The notes beneath the pieces were generated by a model. That model was not told the origin of the DNA. It searched no databases and saw only the letters and a program-made list of their open reading frames with translations. Both the position numbers and the translations under genes were made by a program. Positions 26,324 through 35,005 of a stretch of DNA of 63,845 nt are shown here, in pieces. Position 1 is the stretch's first letter; every line of letters begins with the position of its first letter. The DNA comes from Tannerella forsythia (lineage in GTDB: Bacteria > Bacteroidota > Bacteroidia > Bacteroidales > Tannerellaceae): positions 1 to 63,845 of the forward strand of contig NZ_RQYN01000012.1 in NCBI RefSeq assembly GCF_003860135.1, in the 5' to 3' direction.

Positions 26324-27085
26324 TTATCCTTCAAACGCCTCGATGATCGGCATGAATTTCTCGACTTCGAGCGATGCTCCGCCAATCAATCCGCCATCTA
26401 CGTCGGGGTTGGCAAATAGTTCTTTGGCATTGCCCGCGTTGCAGCTTCCGCCATACAGGATGGACGTGCTGTCGGCCACCTCCTGACCATATTGCTGCGC
26501 GATGGTGCGGCGAATGTGCGCATGAATCTCCTGTGCCTGCGCGGCCGTCGCCGTTTTGCCCGTTCCGATAGCCCATACCGGCTCGTAAGCCAGCACCAGC
26601 TTGCCGAAATCTTCGGCCGAAAAATCGAACAGGGACTCGCGAATCTGTGCATCGACCACCTCGAAATGCTTACCGGCTTCGCGTTCTTCCAGCACCTCGC
26701 CGATGCAGAAAATCGGCGTCAGATTGTTCGCCAGCGCCAACTTCACTTTCTCTTTCAGAATCTCAGGGGTCTCGTGATAATACGCGCGACGCTCCGAATG
26801 ACCGAGAATCACGTATTTTGCACCGGTCGAAGCGACCATCGCGGCCGACACTTCGCCCGTGAAAGCTCCCTTTTCCTTGTCGGCGCAGTTCTCTGCCGCC
26901 ACCCCGATCTTCATCGTGTCGATGGCCGAAACGATACTTGCCAAGTGCGTGAACGGTACGCCTACAATCACGTCGCAGTGTACGGTTTTCCCCTTCAGGG
27001 CAGTATTCAAACCTTTGGCCAGCGCCAATCCTTCGGGCAGGGTGGTATTCATCTTCCAGTTCCCTGCTACAATATTCTTCCTCAT
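26324..27085 (-). CDS. tpiA: triose-phosphate isomerase
   Basis: 253 residues, normal length. GNWKMN (catalytic Lys11), ILGHSERR (His) and [12 protein letters not shown] (Glu) are the catalytic elements, with the phosphate-binding LYGGSCN and [10 protein letters not shown] near the end. Interconverts dihydroxyacetone phosphate and glyceraldehyde-3-phosphate. Twelve bases separate it from the upstream DoxX-type gene, so it is inside an operon. Confidence 0.97.
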   Translation of the reverse strand: MRKNIVAGNWKMNTTLPEGLALAKGLNTALKGKTVHCDVIVGVPFTHLASIVSAIDTMKIGVAAENCADKEKGAFTGEVSAAMVASTGAKYVILGHSERRAYYHETPEILKEKVKLALANNLTPIFCIGEVLEEREAGKHFEVVDAQIRESLFDFSAEDFGKLVLAYEPVWAIGTGKTATAAQAQEIHAHIRRTIAQQYGQEVADSTSILYGGSCNAGNAKELFANPDVDGGLIGGASLEVEKFMPIIEAFEG

Positions 27086-27097
27086 TTGTTCAGTCTG

Positions 27098-28369
27098 TTA
27101 ATTATATGTATTCTTTATTCCTCGATATCTACGGTTTCGGAAATAATCGTATATCCAAACCAGCAGCAAAGGTAATACAAAAGCTGCAATTACCGTCAAC
27201 CAACGTTCCTTCTCCGTCTGTTTCTCTCGGCGATCACCTTCTACATAACTGCTTAGCACCTTATTTAGTTCCTCTTCGCCGGGGATGTCGTTGTGATGCC
27301 ATTTGGCCAGAATCGTACCTTCGCGAAGCAATACCAATCCCGGGTTCGATCGGATGATGGTCTTGAGCAACACCTCGTCGGCCGTCAAAAAAGGATAATC
27401 GGCGCCCGTATGCTTCACCCACTCGGCGATGTGTCCGTCGGACGAGCCTGTTACGCCGTAGAAAGCCAGCTTATGCTCCATGGCATAATCATACGCATGG
27501 TTGATCTCGTCGATATGTTCGTCGCTTGCCTCTTCCGTCCGGTGAGCGACAAGCAGCATGACGATACCCGGTCGGGTAAAAAGCTCGTCGGCCACGTTCT
27601 CTCCGTGCTCGTTAAACAGTGCGAATGAGCTGACCTTCGGCACGAATCCCTGCTTCACAAGTCGCGCATCGACGTACGTCCACGTGGAATCACCGGCCGG
27701 AGCCTCTTCGAGTTTAAATTCTTTCGTTTGTCCGTTCTTCTCATAAACAAAAACGTATTCATCTTGCGGCGCATCGGGCGGAATCTCCATCAGTTTCGGA
27801 ATATTCGCTCCGACTTTGTACGGACGAAAATCGGTAATCGGCAAATGGTTGTAATTCCAATAACAGAAACCGAGACAGAAGAGGTACGAAAAAAGCCCCA
27901 CAAACCAATACGATCGGTACGTATAGAACGATGTCAATTGCTTGTAGTACATCCATGCGAAGACGGCGGCCGCAAGCAACACGAGGTTTTTATAGAATGT
28001 CTGCCAGTTCGTTATGATCCATGCGTCGCCGAAACATCCGCAATCGGGTACGGGATTGAAAACTGCGAGATACAGTGTGAGGGGAGTCATGAAACTCATA
28101 AAGATCAACACACCGAGTGTGGCCAGTTTACGGTAGACAGCCGTCAACATACACACACCGAGCATAAACTCGAGAGCAATCATATTGAACGACAAGAGGA
28201 CTTCGAACCACCGGCCGTATTCCATGCCAAACGAGGCGAGATACTCCCCAATCTTGATCGCAGTACCCATCGGGTCTATCGCCTTGACCGTACCGGAAAA
28301 GATAAATGTCACGCCCAATAAAACGCGACAGCATTCGGCGATCATTTTTATGACAAATCGCTTAGGCAT
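27098..28369 (-). CDS. DoxX/MauE-like membrane protein with thioredoxin-like C-terminus
   Basis: 423 residues. The first 145 carry four or five membrane helices of the DoxX/MauE type, including LGVTFIFSGTVKAIDPMGT and the MauE-like PVPDCGCFGD cysteine pair, then another helix near 165-185. After about residue 280 a thioredoxin-like domain is suggested by GIVMLLVAHRTEEASDEH, LAFYGVTGSSD and PGLVLLREGTILAKW, but no CxxC is present, and a final helix lies near 395-410. This is the BT_3928-like Bacteroidales family; a role in envelope redox chemistry is inferred only. It overlaps the DUF1599 gene by 8 bases and precedes tpiA. Confidence 0.8.
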   Translation of the reverse strand: MPKRFVIKMIAECCRVLLGVTFIFSGTVKAIDPMGTAIKIGEYLASFGMEYGRWFEVLLSFNMIALEFMLGVCMLTAVYRKLATLGVLIFMSFMTPLTLYLAVFNPVPDCGCFGDAWIITNWQTFYKNLVLLAAAVFAWMYYKQLTSFYTYRSYWFVGLFSYLFCLGFCYWNYNHLPITDFRPYKVGANIPKLMEIPPDAPQDEYVFVYEKNGQTKEFKLEEAPAGDSTWTYVDARLVKQGFVPKVSSFALFNEHGENVADELFTRPGIVMLLVAHRTEEASDEHIDEINHAYDYAMEHKLAFYGVTGSSDGHIAEWVKHTGADYPFLTADEVLLKTIIRSNPGLVLLREGTILAKWHHNDIPGEEELNKVLSSYVEGDRREKQTEKERWLTVIAAFVLPLLLVWIYDYFRNRRYRGIKNTYN

Positions 28370-28910
28370 CTTCTCCGAAAGTCAGTTTGATCAATCCGAA
28401 CAAGGCGTAATTCACCATATCCATATAATTGGAAGCAATCCCTTCCGAAGCGATCACCTTACCGTCGTTGTCTTCGATCTCTTTCACGCGGTTGAGCTTC
28501 GTGAGAATAAAATCAGTGTACGAAGTGATCCGCATACCCCGCCACGCCTCGTCATAATCGTGGTTCTTGGCATACATCAGCGTTTGAATCTCTTGCATGT
28601 GCGTATCATAAAGCTCTAAAGCCCGGCGCGCATCGATATCGCACGTGTCGACAGCACCCAGCTCAAGCTGTATCAACCCGATCACACCGTAATTCACAAT
28701 CGCGATAAATTCGGGCCGGATGCCTTCGCCCACCTTACTTACTTTCTTCATCTCAAGACTCCGAATCCGCTTGGCCTTGATGAAAAGCTGATCGGTAATC
28801 GACTCGGGACGCATGATACGCCACGAGGGACTGTAATCCGACAACTTGGCCAGAAAAACATCCCGGCATTCTTTGATTACCGCTTCAAATTGTTGTTTGG
28901 TATCTGCCAT
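28362..28910 (-). CDS. DUF1599 domain protein
   Basis: 182 residues with two similar halves: KLSDYSPSWRIMRPESITDQLFIKAKRIRSLE and NHDYDEAWRGMRITSYTDFILTKLNRVKEIE each follow a short helix, then VNYGVIGLIQL / VNYALFGLIKL. This internal duplication is the DUF1599 signature; distant similarity to MazG-like all-alpha NTP pyrophosphohydrolases has been suggested for such folds. First gene of the run to tpiA, overlapping the next gene by 8 bases. Function unknown. Confidence 0.85.
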   Translation of the reverse strand: MADTKQQFEAVIKECRDVFLAKLSDYSPSWRIMRPESITDQLFIKAKRIRSLEMKKVSKVGEGIRPEFIAIVNYGVIGLIQLELGAVDTCDIDARRALELYDTHMQEIQTLMYAKNHDYDEAWRGMRITSYTDFILTKLNRVKEIEDNDGKVIASEGIASNYMDMVNYALFGLIKLTFGEDA

Positions 28911-28934
28911 ATCCCTACTTTATATAACGTCAAC

Positions 28935-28975
28935 GTGCCAATTACGGAAGATATTGCATCGTCAGTAATTGGCAC
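28935..28975. terminator. 11-bp perfect hairpin after the M23 peptidase gene
   Basis: GTGCCAATTAC (28935-28945) and GTAATTGGCAC (28965-28975) are exact inverted repeats with a 19-base loop, in the gap between the peptidase stop and the DUF1599 start. No T-run follows, so termination or an RNA-processing role is inferred. Confidence 0.5.
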
Positions 28976-29003
28976 ATTGTGCTCAAACCATTTTATATTC
29001 TCT

Positions 29004-30548
29004 TCATGAACAACGCAGCGAACGTCCGATCTTCAGTACAGTCGTTTTTTGTATGTTGTTCAATGTGCATAATTGTTCTACACTCACCCCGTGACGCCGT
29101 GCAATAGCGCCTAACGTATCGCCTTTCCTCACCCGATGGTAAACCGGTGTTTTCCGACGTGTGGAGGAGCTGTTTGGCTTTTTCGCGGCAGCTACATTGG
29201 CCTGAGCAAGCGAATTGCCTTTCTCTGCTACGTTTTTCGCTTCCGGCTTATCATCTTCCGATACCTGATCTTGGGTATGCTCTGCCACAACAATCTCTTC
29301 TTTTTCTTCTTTAACAACATGCTTTGTACCGGACTTTGCCACCCGGTAACAAATCTCCTGTCCCTCATGCAGCGAACTCGTTGAGCGGATATTATTCAAC
29401 TTGCAAAGCGCATCGACAGTAGTGCCATGTTGACACGCAATCGAATAAAGACTCTCTCCCTGTTGTACACGATGATAGGCAGCTTTTTCCTCCATTGCAA
29501 CAACTGTTTCAGCATCTACCGTTTGTTGCGCCGGTTCCAGCCGCGTTGCTTTTTTCGAAACCTTTGTCGATGTTTTACCACAACGAAGTGTCTGTCCGAT
29601 ACGCAACACAGACGTTTTTTTCAATCCGTTCAGCCGACACAACTCCGCCACGGAAAGACCATGCTTCCGTGCAATGACTCCTAAAGACTCACCTTTCCTT
29701 ACGCGATGATAAACGATATGTTCAGATGTAGAAGTATAGAGATTATGTCGGTTACGATGGGAGTTTTTATGAAAAACGTAGAAATCTTGATGAGGGACAC
29801 CATTTTCGAAGTCGATGATGTGGCTGGGGTCAATGGCTTCGCCGAGGAAGCGTGTTTCAAAGTGTAGATGAGGACCTGTAGAGCGGCCTGTATTTCCACC
29901 GAGCGCAATGGGTTGCCCCGCTTTAACAATCTCATTTTCCGAAACCAGAAACTTTGACAAATGACCGTAAATGGTTTCAAGGCCGTTCGGATGTCGAATC
30001 ACCAGATACTTTCCATACCCCCGACGTTCATAGCTCTTTATTCGTATCTTCCCGCTGAATGCACTGCGAATCGTATCGCCAACACAGACTTTCAAGTCGA
30101 TTCCGCGGTGCATTCGGCGACGGCGTGGGCCGTATTTAGAAGTAACTTTCAATTCATTGTCAATGGGTATTACAAAGGTAGAACAATCGATCCTGAACGA
30201 ATCCGGCATGGCAATGTCTCTAGTGCGAAAAGGATTGACCCAACACGTATCCCAATTGGATTGATATAATTCATCGGCCGGAAAAAGAAGATTTTCGGCT
30301 TCGAGTAATTCCTCTTGCGTTGCAAATGTAACAGGTTCCAATTCTCCCGTTACGATCTTTTTCTTTGTTACATCCACCCGATCAGCAATAAGTTCCGTAA
30401 CTTTTCGCTCTATCGCGGGAGTCTTCAATGCCGAAGGAGACTCCTGTTTTTGTTCTTGCTGTTTCTTCTTCCACGTAATTTGACCGTAAACACCGGTCGA
30501 GAAGAAAGCAAAGCCACATAACACAGTCACATATCGTAGTATAGTCAT
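29004..30548 (-). CDS. M23 endopeptidase with three LysM domains
   Basis: 514 residues. A signal peptide (MTILRYVTVLCGFAFFSTGVYG) is followed by the M23 domain at about residues 140-245: HRGIDLKVCVGDTI, GLETIYGHLSKF and GPHLHFETRF give the zinc and catalytic His residues. Three LysM repeats follow at about 280-323, 355-400 and 471-514, each starting YHRV-(R/Q)-(K/Q)-G. It should cleave peptidoglycan cross-bridges or act as a NlpD-like amidase activator; both H-x-D and H-x-H are present, so an active enzyme is likely. The linker between LysM2 and LysM3 is Lys/Glu/Ala-rich. Confidence 0.92.
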   Translation of the reverse strand: MTILRYVTVLCGFAFFSTGVYGQITWKKKQQEQKQESPSALKTPAIERKVTELIADRVDVTKKKIVTGELEPVTFATQEELLEAENLLFPADELYQSNWDTCWVNPFRTRDIAMPDSFRIDCSTFVIPIDNELKVTSKYGPRRRRMHRGIDLKVCVGDTIRSAFSGKIRIKSYERRGYGKYLVIRHPNGLETIYGHLSKFLVSENEIVKAGQPIALGGNTGRSTGPHLHFETRFLGEAIDPSHIIDFENGVPHQDFYVFHKNSHRNRHNLYTSTSEHIVYHRVRKGESLGVIARKHGLSVAELCRLNGLKKTSVLRIGQTLRCGKTSTKVSKKATRLEPAQQTVDAETVVAMEEKAAYHRVQQGESLYSIACQHGTTVDALCKLNNIRSTSSLHEGQEICYRVAKSGTKHVVKEEKEEIVVAEHTQDQVSEDDKPEAKNVAEKGNSLAQANVAAAKKPNSSSTRRKTPVYHRVRKGDTLGAIARRHGVSVEQLCTLNNIQKTTVLKIGRSLRCS

Positions 30549-30837
30549 AGTTTATTCGCTTCGTTTTTCAACAAAAATTGTCCAAAGGTCTGTATTTTCA
30601 ATCTACCGACCAAAAAAAATTATCCCAAAGCCATGACAAACAGAGAAAAGTATATTTTTATTCCAACTCAACACTCTTGCTTCCAACACCATACAACACA
30701 AACATGTTTTATAACATATCTCAAAACTTGCATGAATTAAGTTCAAAGTTTCGCATTTACCTGAAGAATTCTTTTTCTTTGCATGCTATATATATAATGT
30801 ATACAAATCAAGACACGCGACATTAAAAATAAACACG

Positions 30838-31830
30838 ATGATACTCTATACGAAAATCGATATCCCTCGGTCTGCTATCCGTTTTGCATACGAGCACCGG
30901 ACAATGTTCTTCGGTTCCTGCTTTGCCGAATCGATCGGACGACGTTTATCCGACAGTCTGTTTCGCACAGAGATCAATCCTTTCGGAACACTTTATAACC
31001 CGGCTTCGGTCGCCATGGCTATCGAGCGACTGATAGACGGAACACCTTTCACCTCCGACGATCTGTTTCAGTATGAAGGCTTATACCATAGTTTCTTTCA
31101 TCACAGCTCTTTTTCGTCCACATCGGCCGATGAGTGCCTGCGTCAGATAAACGAACGGTTGCAACAAGCCTCTGCCATGTTATCGTCGGCCGACCGTATC
31201 ATCATAACGTTTGGGACGGCATACGTCTATCGTTTAAAAAAGACAGGGCAGGTGGTGGCCAACTGCCACAAGCTTCCGGAAAAATATTTCGAACGGACCC
31301 GTCTTTCGGTCGAGGAGATCGTTTCACTATGGGAACCTCTGATAGCGAAGTTACAGAAGGAACATCCATCGTTGCAATGGCTGTTTACGGTCAGTCCGAT
31401 TCGACACTGGCGAGACGGAGCACATGCGAACCAGTTAAGTAAATCGACCTTACACCTTGCCGTCGAAGCATTGCAAGAACGTTTCCCGACACAGACCGCT
31501 TATTTCCCCGCCTACGAACTGATGATGGATGAGTTACGGGACTATCGGTTTTATGCAGACGACATGTGTCATCCGTCACCAACCGCGATTCAATACATTT
31601 GGGAACGTTTTGTCGAAGTATGCATGGATGAGCCTACACGTCGTCTGCTAAAGGAAGCAGAAGAAATTCGCAGAGCACTCCATCATCGGCCGTTTAATCC
31701 GCAAAGCGAAGCATATCGGCGATTCCTAACACAAACTTTGTTAAAAATAGACCGTTTCAATGAGAAAATGCCCTACCTTTGTTTCAAGCAAGAACGAAAA
31801 GATATAGAACGACTACAAACCGAAGAATAA
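30838..31830 (+). CDS. GSCFA domain protein
   Basis: 330 residues. FFGSCFAESIGRRL near residue 24 gives the family its name and corresponds to the SGNH-type nucleophile block; ITFGTAYVYR and FTVSPIRHWRDGAHANQLSK follow, with FYADDMCHPSP holding the likely Asp/His pair. An esterase or lipase-like hydrolase role, perhaps in cell-wall metabolism, is inferred. Its stop overlaps the next start in TAATG, so translation is coupled to murF-alr. Confidence 0.88.
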   Translation: MILYTKIDIPRSAIRFAYEHRTMFFGSCFAESIGRRLSDSLFRTEINPFGTLYNPASVAMAIERLIDGTPFTSDDLFQYEGLYHSFFHHSSFSSTSADECLRQINERLQQASAMLSSADRIIITFGTAYVYRLKKTGQVVANCHKLPEKYFERTRLSVEEIVSLWEPLIAKLQKEHPSLQWLFTVSPIRHWRDGAHANQLSKSTLHLAVEALQERFPTQTAYFPAYELMMDELRDYRFYADDMCHPSPTAIQYIWERFVEVCMDEPTRRLLKEAEEIRRALHHRPFNPQSEAYRRFLTQTLLKIDRFNEKMPYLCFKQERKDIERLQTEE

Positions 31831-34307
31831 TGATGAAGTATAAGATCCAAGAAATCGCCCAAATAATTGGCGCCACAAACCGCACCCTGAACGATAGTAT
31901 GATCGATCGACTGCTGATCGACAGCCGTATGTTGTCGTTCCCTGAATCAACCTTATTCTTTGCGCTGAAAACGCAGACGAATGACGGACACCGATATATC
32001 CCCGAGCTATACCGGCTGGGCGTGCGTAGTTTTGTCGTCAATCATGAGCCGCCGGAAACACGGATGATGCCTGATGCGAACTTCCTGATCGTACCTCATG
32101 TACTGACGGCTATGCAAACGCTGGCAGCGCATCACCGCAAGCAATTTGAAATCCCCGTTATCGGTATCACCGGCAGCAATGGGAAAACCATCGTCAAGGA
32201 ATTACTTTATCAATTGCTTCATGCAGACTTCAACATTGTCCGTTCACCTCGCAGCTATAACTCGCAGATCGGCGTTCCTCTCTCCGTGTGGCAGATGGAC
32301 GATAAGCATACGTTGGGTATCTTCGAGGCGGGTATCTCACAGCCGGACGAGATGGAGAAGCTGCAACGCATCATTCGTCCGACCATCGGCATGATCACGA
32401 ATATTGGAGAGGCCCATCAGGAAAATTTTGCTTCATCCACGCAGAAATGTATGGAAAAACTCTCATTGTTCAGCGATTGCGATATCGTGATCTATAATGC
32501 CGACGATGAGTTTATCGCCCACACGCTCGACAAGGCGTGCCTCTCTCATAAAGCTGTAGGCTGGAGCCGCAAAGATTCGGATGCGCCGTTATACATTGAG
32601 AAGATAGACAAGAAGCAGACTTCGACCGAAATCCACTGTGTGATGCTGAATCTGGAACAAACGTATGAAATACCGTTTACCGACGATGCTTCGATCGAAG
32701 ACGTGATTCACTGCATCGCCTTGATGCTGTATCTGAAACCGACGTCACTCAGGAACAGAAAAGTTTTTGCGGGATTGGAGCCGGTGGCCATGCGGCTGGA
32801 AGTAAAAGAAGGCATCAACGGATGTCAGCTGATTAACGACACATACAATTCCGATATTAATTCGCTGGATATCGCGCTCGATTTTCAACAGAGCCGCCGC
32901 GCGGAAAAAGACCTGAAAACGACCGTGATTCTTTCGGACATCTTGCAATCGGGCATGCTGCCCAAATCGTTATACAAGAAAGTCGCAGAGCTGTTCCGCC
33001 GTAAGAAAGTAGACCGTATTATCGGGATCGGCCGTGATATGAAGGAATACGGCTCCGCATTCGAGATGCGCGAAAGCGAGTTCTACCTGACAACCGACGA
33101 ATTTATTCATTCTCCTTCGATGAAAACCTTCCGAGACGAGTTGATTCTGCTGAAAGGTTCACGTGCCTTCCATTTCGAGCGCATCACGGAGCTGTTAGAG
33201 AAAAAGGTGCATGAAACGGTGCTTGAAGTGAATTTGGATGCCGTAGTGCATAACTTCAACCATTTCCGTTCAAAGCTACATCGCGACACAAAAATGGTTT
33301 GCATGGTCAAAGCCTTCGGATATGGAGCCGGTTCGTATGAAGTAGCGAAGACATTGCAGGAACATCGTTGCGACTATCTGGCCGTGGCGGTGGCCGACGA
33401 GGGCGAGGCACTGCGCAAAGAAGGAATCTCCATTCCGATCATGGTGATGGATCCGGAATTCAGCAGTTTTAATATTCTGTTCGAGCGTCAATTGGAACCG
33501 GAAGTGTACAGCTTCCGCCTGCTGGATGCCCTGATGAAAGAAGCCGGACGCCGGGGGATCACCTCCTACCCTATTCACATTAAAATCGATACGGGCATGC
33601 ACCGGTTGGGCTTTCGTCCGTCGGATGTGCCGGAGATTTGCCAACGGCTGGAGCAACAAAGTTCACTCGTGGTGCGCTCTGTTTTTTCACATCTGGTCGG
33701 AAGCGATTCGCCCGAGCACGATGAATTTACGCGTGGACAAATCCGCCTTTTCACACAATCGGCCGAGGCTTTGGAAGCAGGATTAGGCTATCCGGTACTC
33801 AAACATATTCTCAATTCGGCCGGTATCGAACGTTTCACCGGACATCAGATGGATATGGTACGCCTCGGCATCTCGCTTTACGGCATCAGTGCATCGGTCA
33901 GTGAGGCGAAGAAGTTACAACCGGTCAGTTCACTCAAAACTACGATTCTGCAAATCCGTGACGTACCGGCAGGCGATTCGATCGGTTACAGCCGCAAGAC
34001 ATACGCCCAACGCGATTTACGGGTGGCGATTCTCCCCATCGGCTACGCCGACGGTCTCGACCGTCATCTGAGCAACGGTGTGGGCGAAGTCGTTATCAAC
34101 GGGATGCGCTGCCCGATTGTCGGAAATATCTGTATGGATATTTGCATGGTCGACGTTACGGACACTAACGCGCAGGAAGGCGACACGGCGATTATCTTCG
34201 GCCCTCAACTTCCGGTAACCGAAATCGCCGACAAGCTGGACACGATTCCTTACGAGATTCTGACATCCATCTCGCCGCGCGTCAAGAGAATTTACTATCG
34301 CGAATGA
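31830..34307 (+). CDS. bifunctional MurF / alanine racemase
   Basis: 825 residues from ATG 31830 (a second ATG follows at 31833). The N-terminal half is UDP-N-acetylmuramoyl-tripeptide:D-Ala-D-Ala ligase with the ATP loop GITGSNGKTIVKELL near residue 108 and NDTYNSDINSLD. The C-terminal half, from about residue 465, is a PLP alanine racemase: VNLDAVVHNFNHF, then MVKAFGYGAGSYEVA with the PLP Lys, IDTGMHRLGF and GYADGLDRHLSNG near the catalytic Tyr end. The fusion couples D-Ala supply to peptidoglycan precursor ligation and is typical of Bacteroidota. Its 3' end overlaps the convergent permease gene by 13 bases. Confidence 0.95.
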   Translation: MMKYKIQEIAQIIGATNRTLNDSMIDRLLIDSRMLSFPESTLFFALKTQTNDGHRYIPELYRLGVRSFVVNHEPPETRMMPDANFLIVPHVLTAMQTLAAHHRKQFEIPVIGITGSNGKTIVKELLYQLLHADFNIVRSPRSYNSQIGVPLSVWQMDDKHTLGIFEAGISQPDEMEKLQRIIRPTIGMITNIGEAHQENFASSTQKCMEKLSLFSDCDIVIYNADDEFIAHTLDKACLSHKAVGWSRKDSDAPLYIEKIDKKQTSTEIHCVMLNLEQTYEIPFTDDASIEDVIHCIALMLYLKPTSLRNRKVFAGLEPVAMRLEVKEGINGCQLINDTYNSDINSLDIALDFQQSRRAEKDLKTTVILSDILQSGMLPKSLYKKVAELFRRKKVDRIIGIGRDMKEYGSAFEMRESEFYLTTDEFIHSPSMKTFRDELILLKGSRAFHFERITELLEKKVHETVLEVNLDAVVHNFNHFRSKLHRDTKMVCMVKAFGYGAGSYEVAKTLQEHRCDYLAVAVADEGEALRKEGISIPIMVMDPEFSSFNILFERQLEPEVYSFRLLDALMKEAGRRGITSYPIHIKIDTGMHRLGFRPSDVPEICQRLEQQSSLVVRSVFSHLVGSDSPEHDEFTRGQIRLFTQSAEALEAGLGYPVLKHILNSAGIERFTGHQMDMVRLGISLYGISASVSEAKKLQPVSSLKTTILQIRDVPAGDSIGYSRKTYAQRDLRVAILPIGYADGLDRHLSNGVGEVVINGMRCPIVGNICMDICMVDVTDTNAQEGDTAIIFGPQLPVTEIADKLDTIPYEILTSISPRVKRIYYRE

Positions 34308-34933
34308 CGGTTCGTCGGGCTTTCCGTCGCAGCAGAAGTCATCATCTTCTGCCATTGGCGGTAACCGAAGACAGGAACAATAGAATAGACGAGGTATATG
34401 ACGGCTGTCGGGATCATTCCTTTCCAGAAATAAAGGGTGGCGGAGACAGCATTCACGATGAGCCAAAACCACCATTGTTCAATATATTTCTGCGCGAGCA
34501 TCCACATGGCTACGATGCTAAGAGCCGTCGTGAACGCATCGCCGAAAGGCACAGGGCTGTCGGTAAACCGAATCAGCACCCATGCGATCAGGGCGAATAG
34601 CGCACAGAAAACAGCCAACAGCTTCGGCCAGTAAGTCTTGGGTGTATACCGTATGGTCACTCCCAAGACTGCCGTCTCACCCGACTCAAGGCGTTCCTGT
34701 TTGAGGAGAGATTCGCTTTTCCACCACCGGAACCAGCCGTAAGCACTTGCCACGAGGTAGTACATGTTGATTCCCATGTCGGCATAGAACTTATTGACAA
34801 AATAGATATAGATATAGAAAAGAGGGATCACGACCCCTACCGGCCACAGCCAGATGCTGGCTTTATATTCGAGCCACAGGTATATCAGCATGATGGCGGC
34901 TGCGACGATTTCAATCATCAGTTCGTATCCCAT
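34295..34933 (-). CDS. PnuC-family permease, probably thiamine transporter (PnuT)
   Basis: 212 residues, six to seven hydrophobic segments. The pattern YLWLEYKASIWLWPVGVVIPLFY then YLVASAYGWFRWWKS and QKYIEQWWFWLIVNAVSATLY is that of PnuC vitamin transporters, which facilitate uptake of nicotinamide riboside or, in the PnuT branch, thiamine. The gene is second after a TonB-dependent receptor that sits behind a TPP riboswitch, so thiamine is the most likely substrate. The 72-base gap to the receptor gene contains no obvious terminator. Confidence 0.85.
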   Translation of the reverse strand: MGYELMIEIVAAAIMLIYLWLEYKASIWLWPVGVVIPLFYIYIYFVNKFYADMGINMYYLVASAYGWFRWWKSESLLKQERLESGETAVLGVTIRYTPKTYWPKLLAVFCALFALIAWVLIRFTDSPVPFGDAFTTALSIVAMWMLAQKYIEQWWFWLIVNAVSATLYFWKGMIPTAVIYLVYSIVPVFGYRQWQKMMTSAATESPTNRHSR

Positions 34934-35005
34934 GTTGTTACGTTAAATAAGTTTCTATGTTCTTAGCCATGCGGCGTCCGGATGGTGGAAAAGCAGGTTA
35001 TTCGC

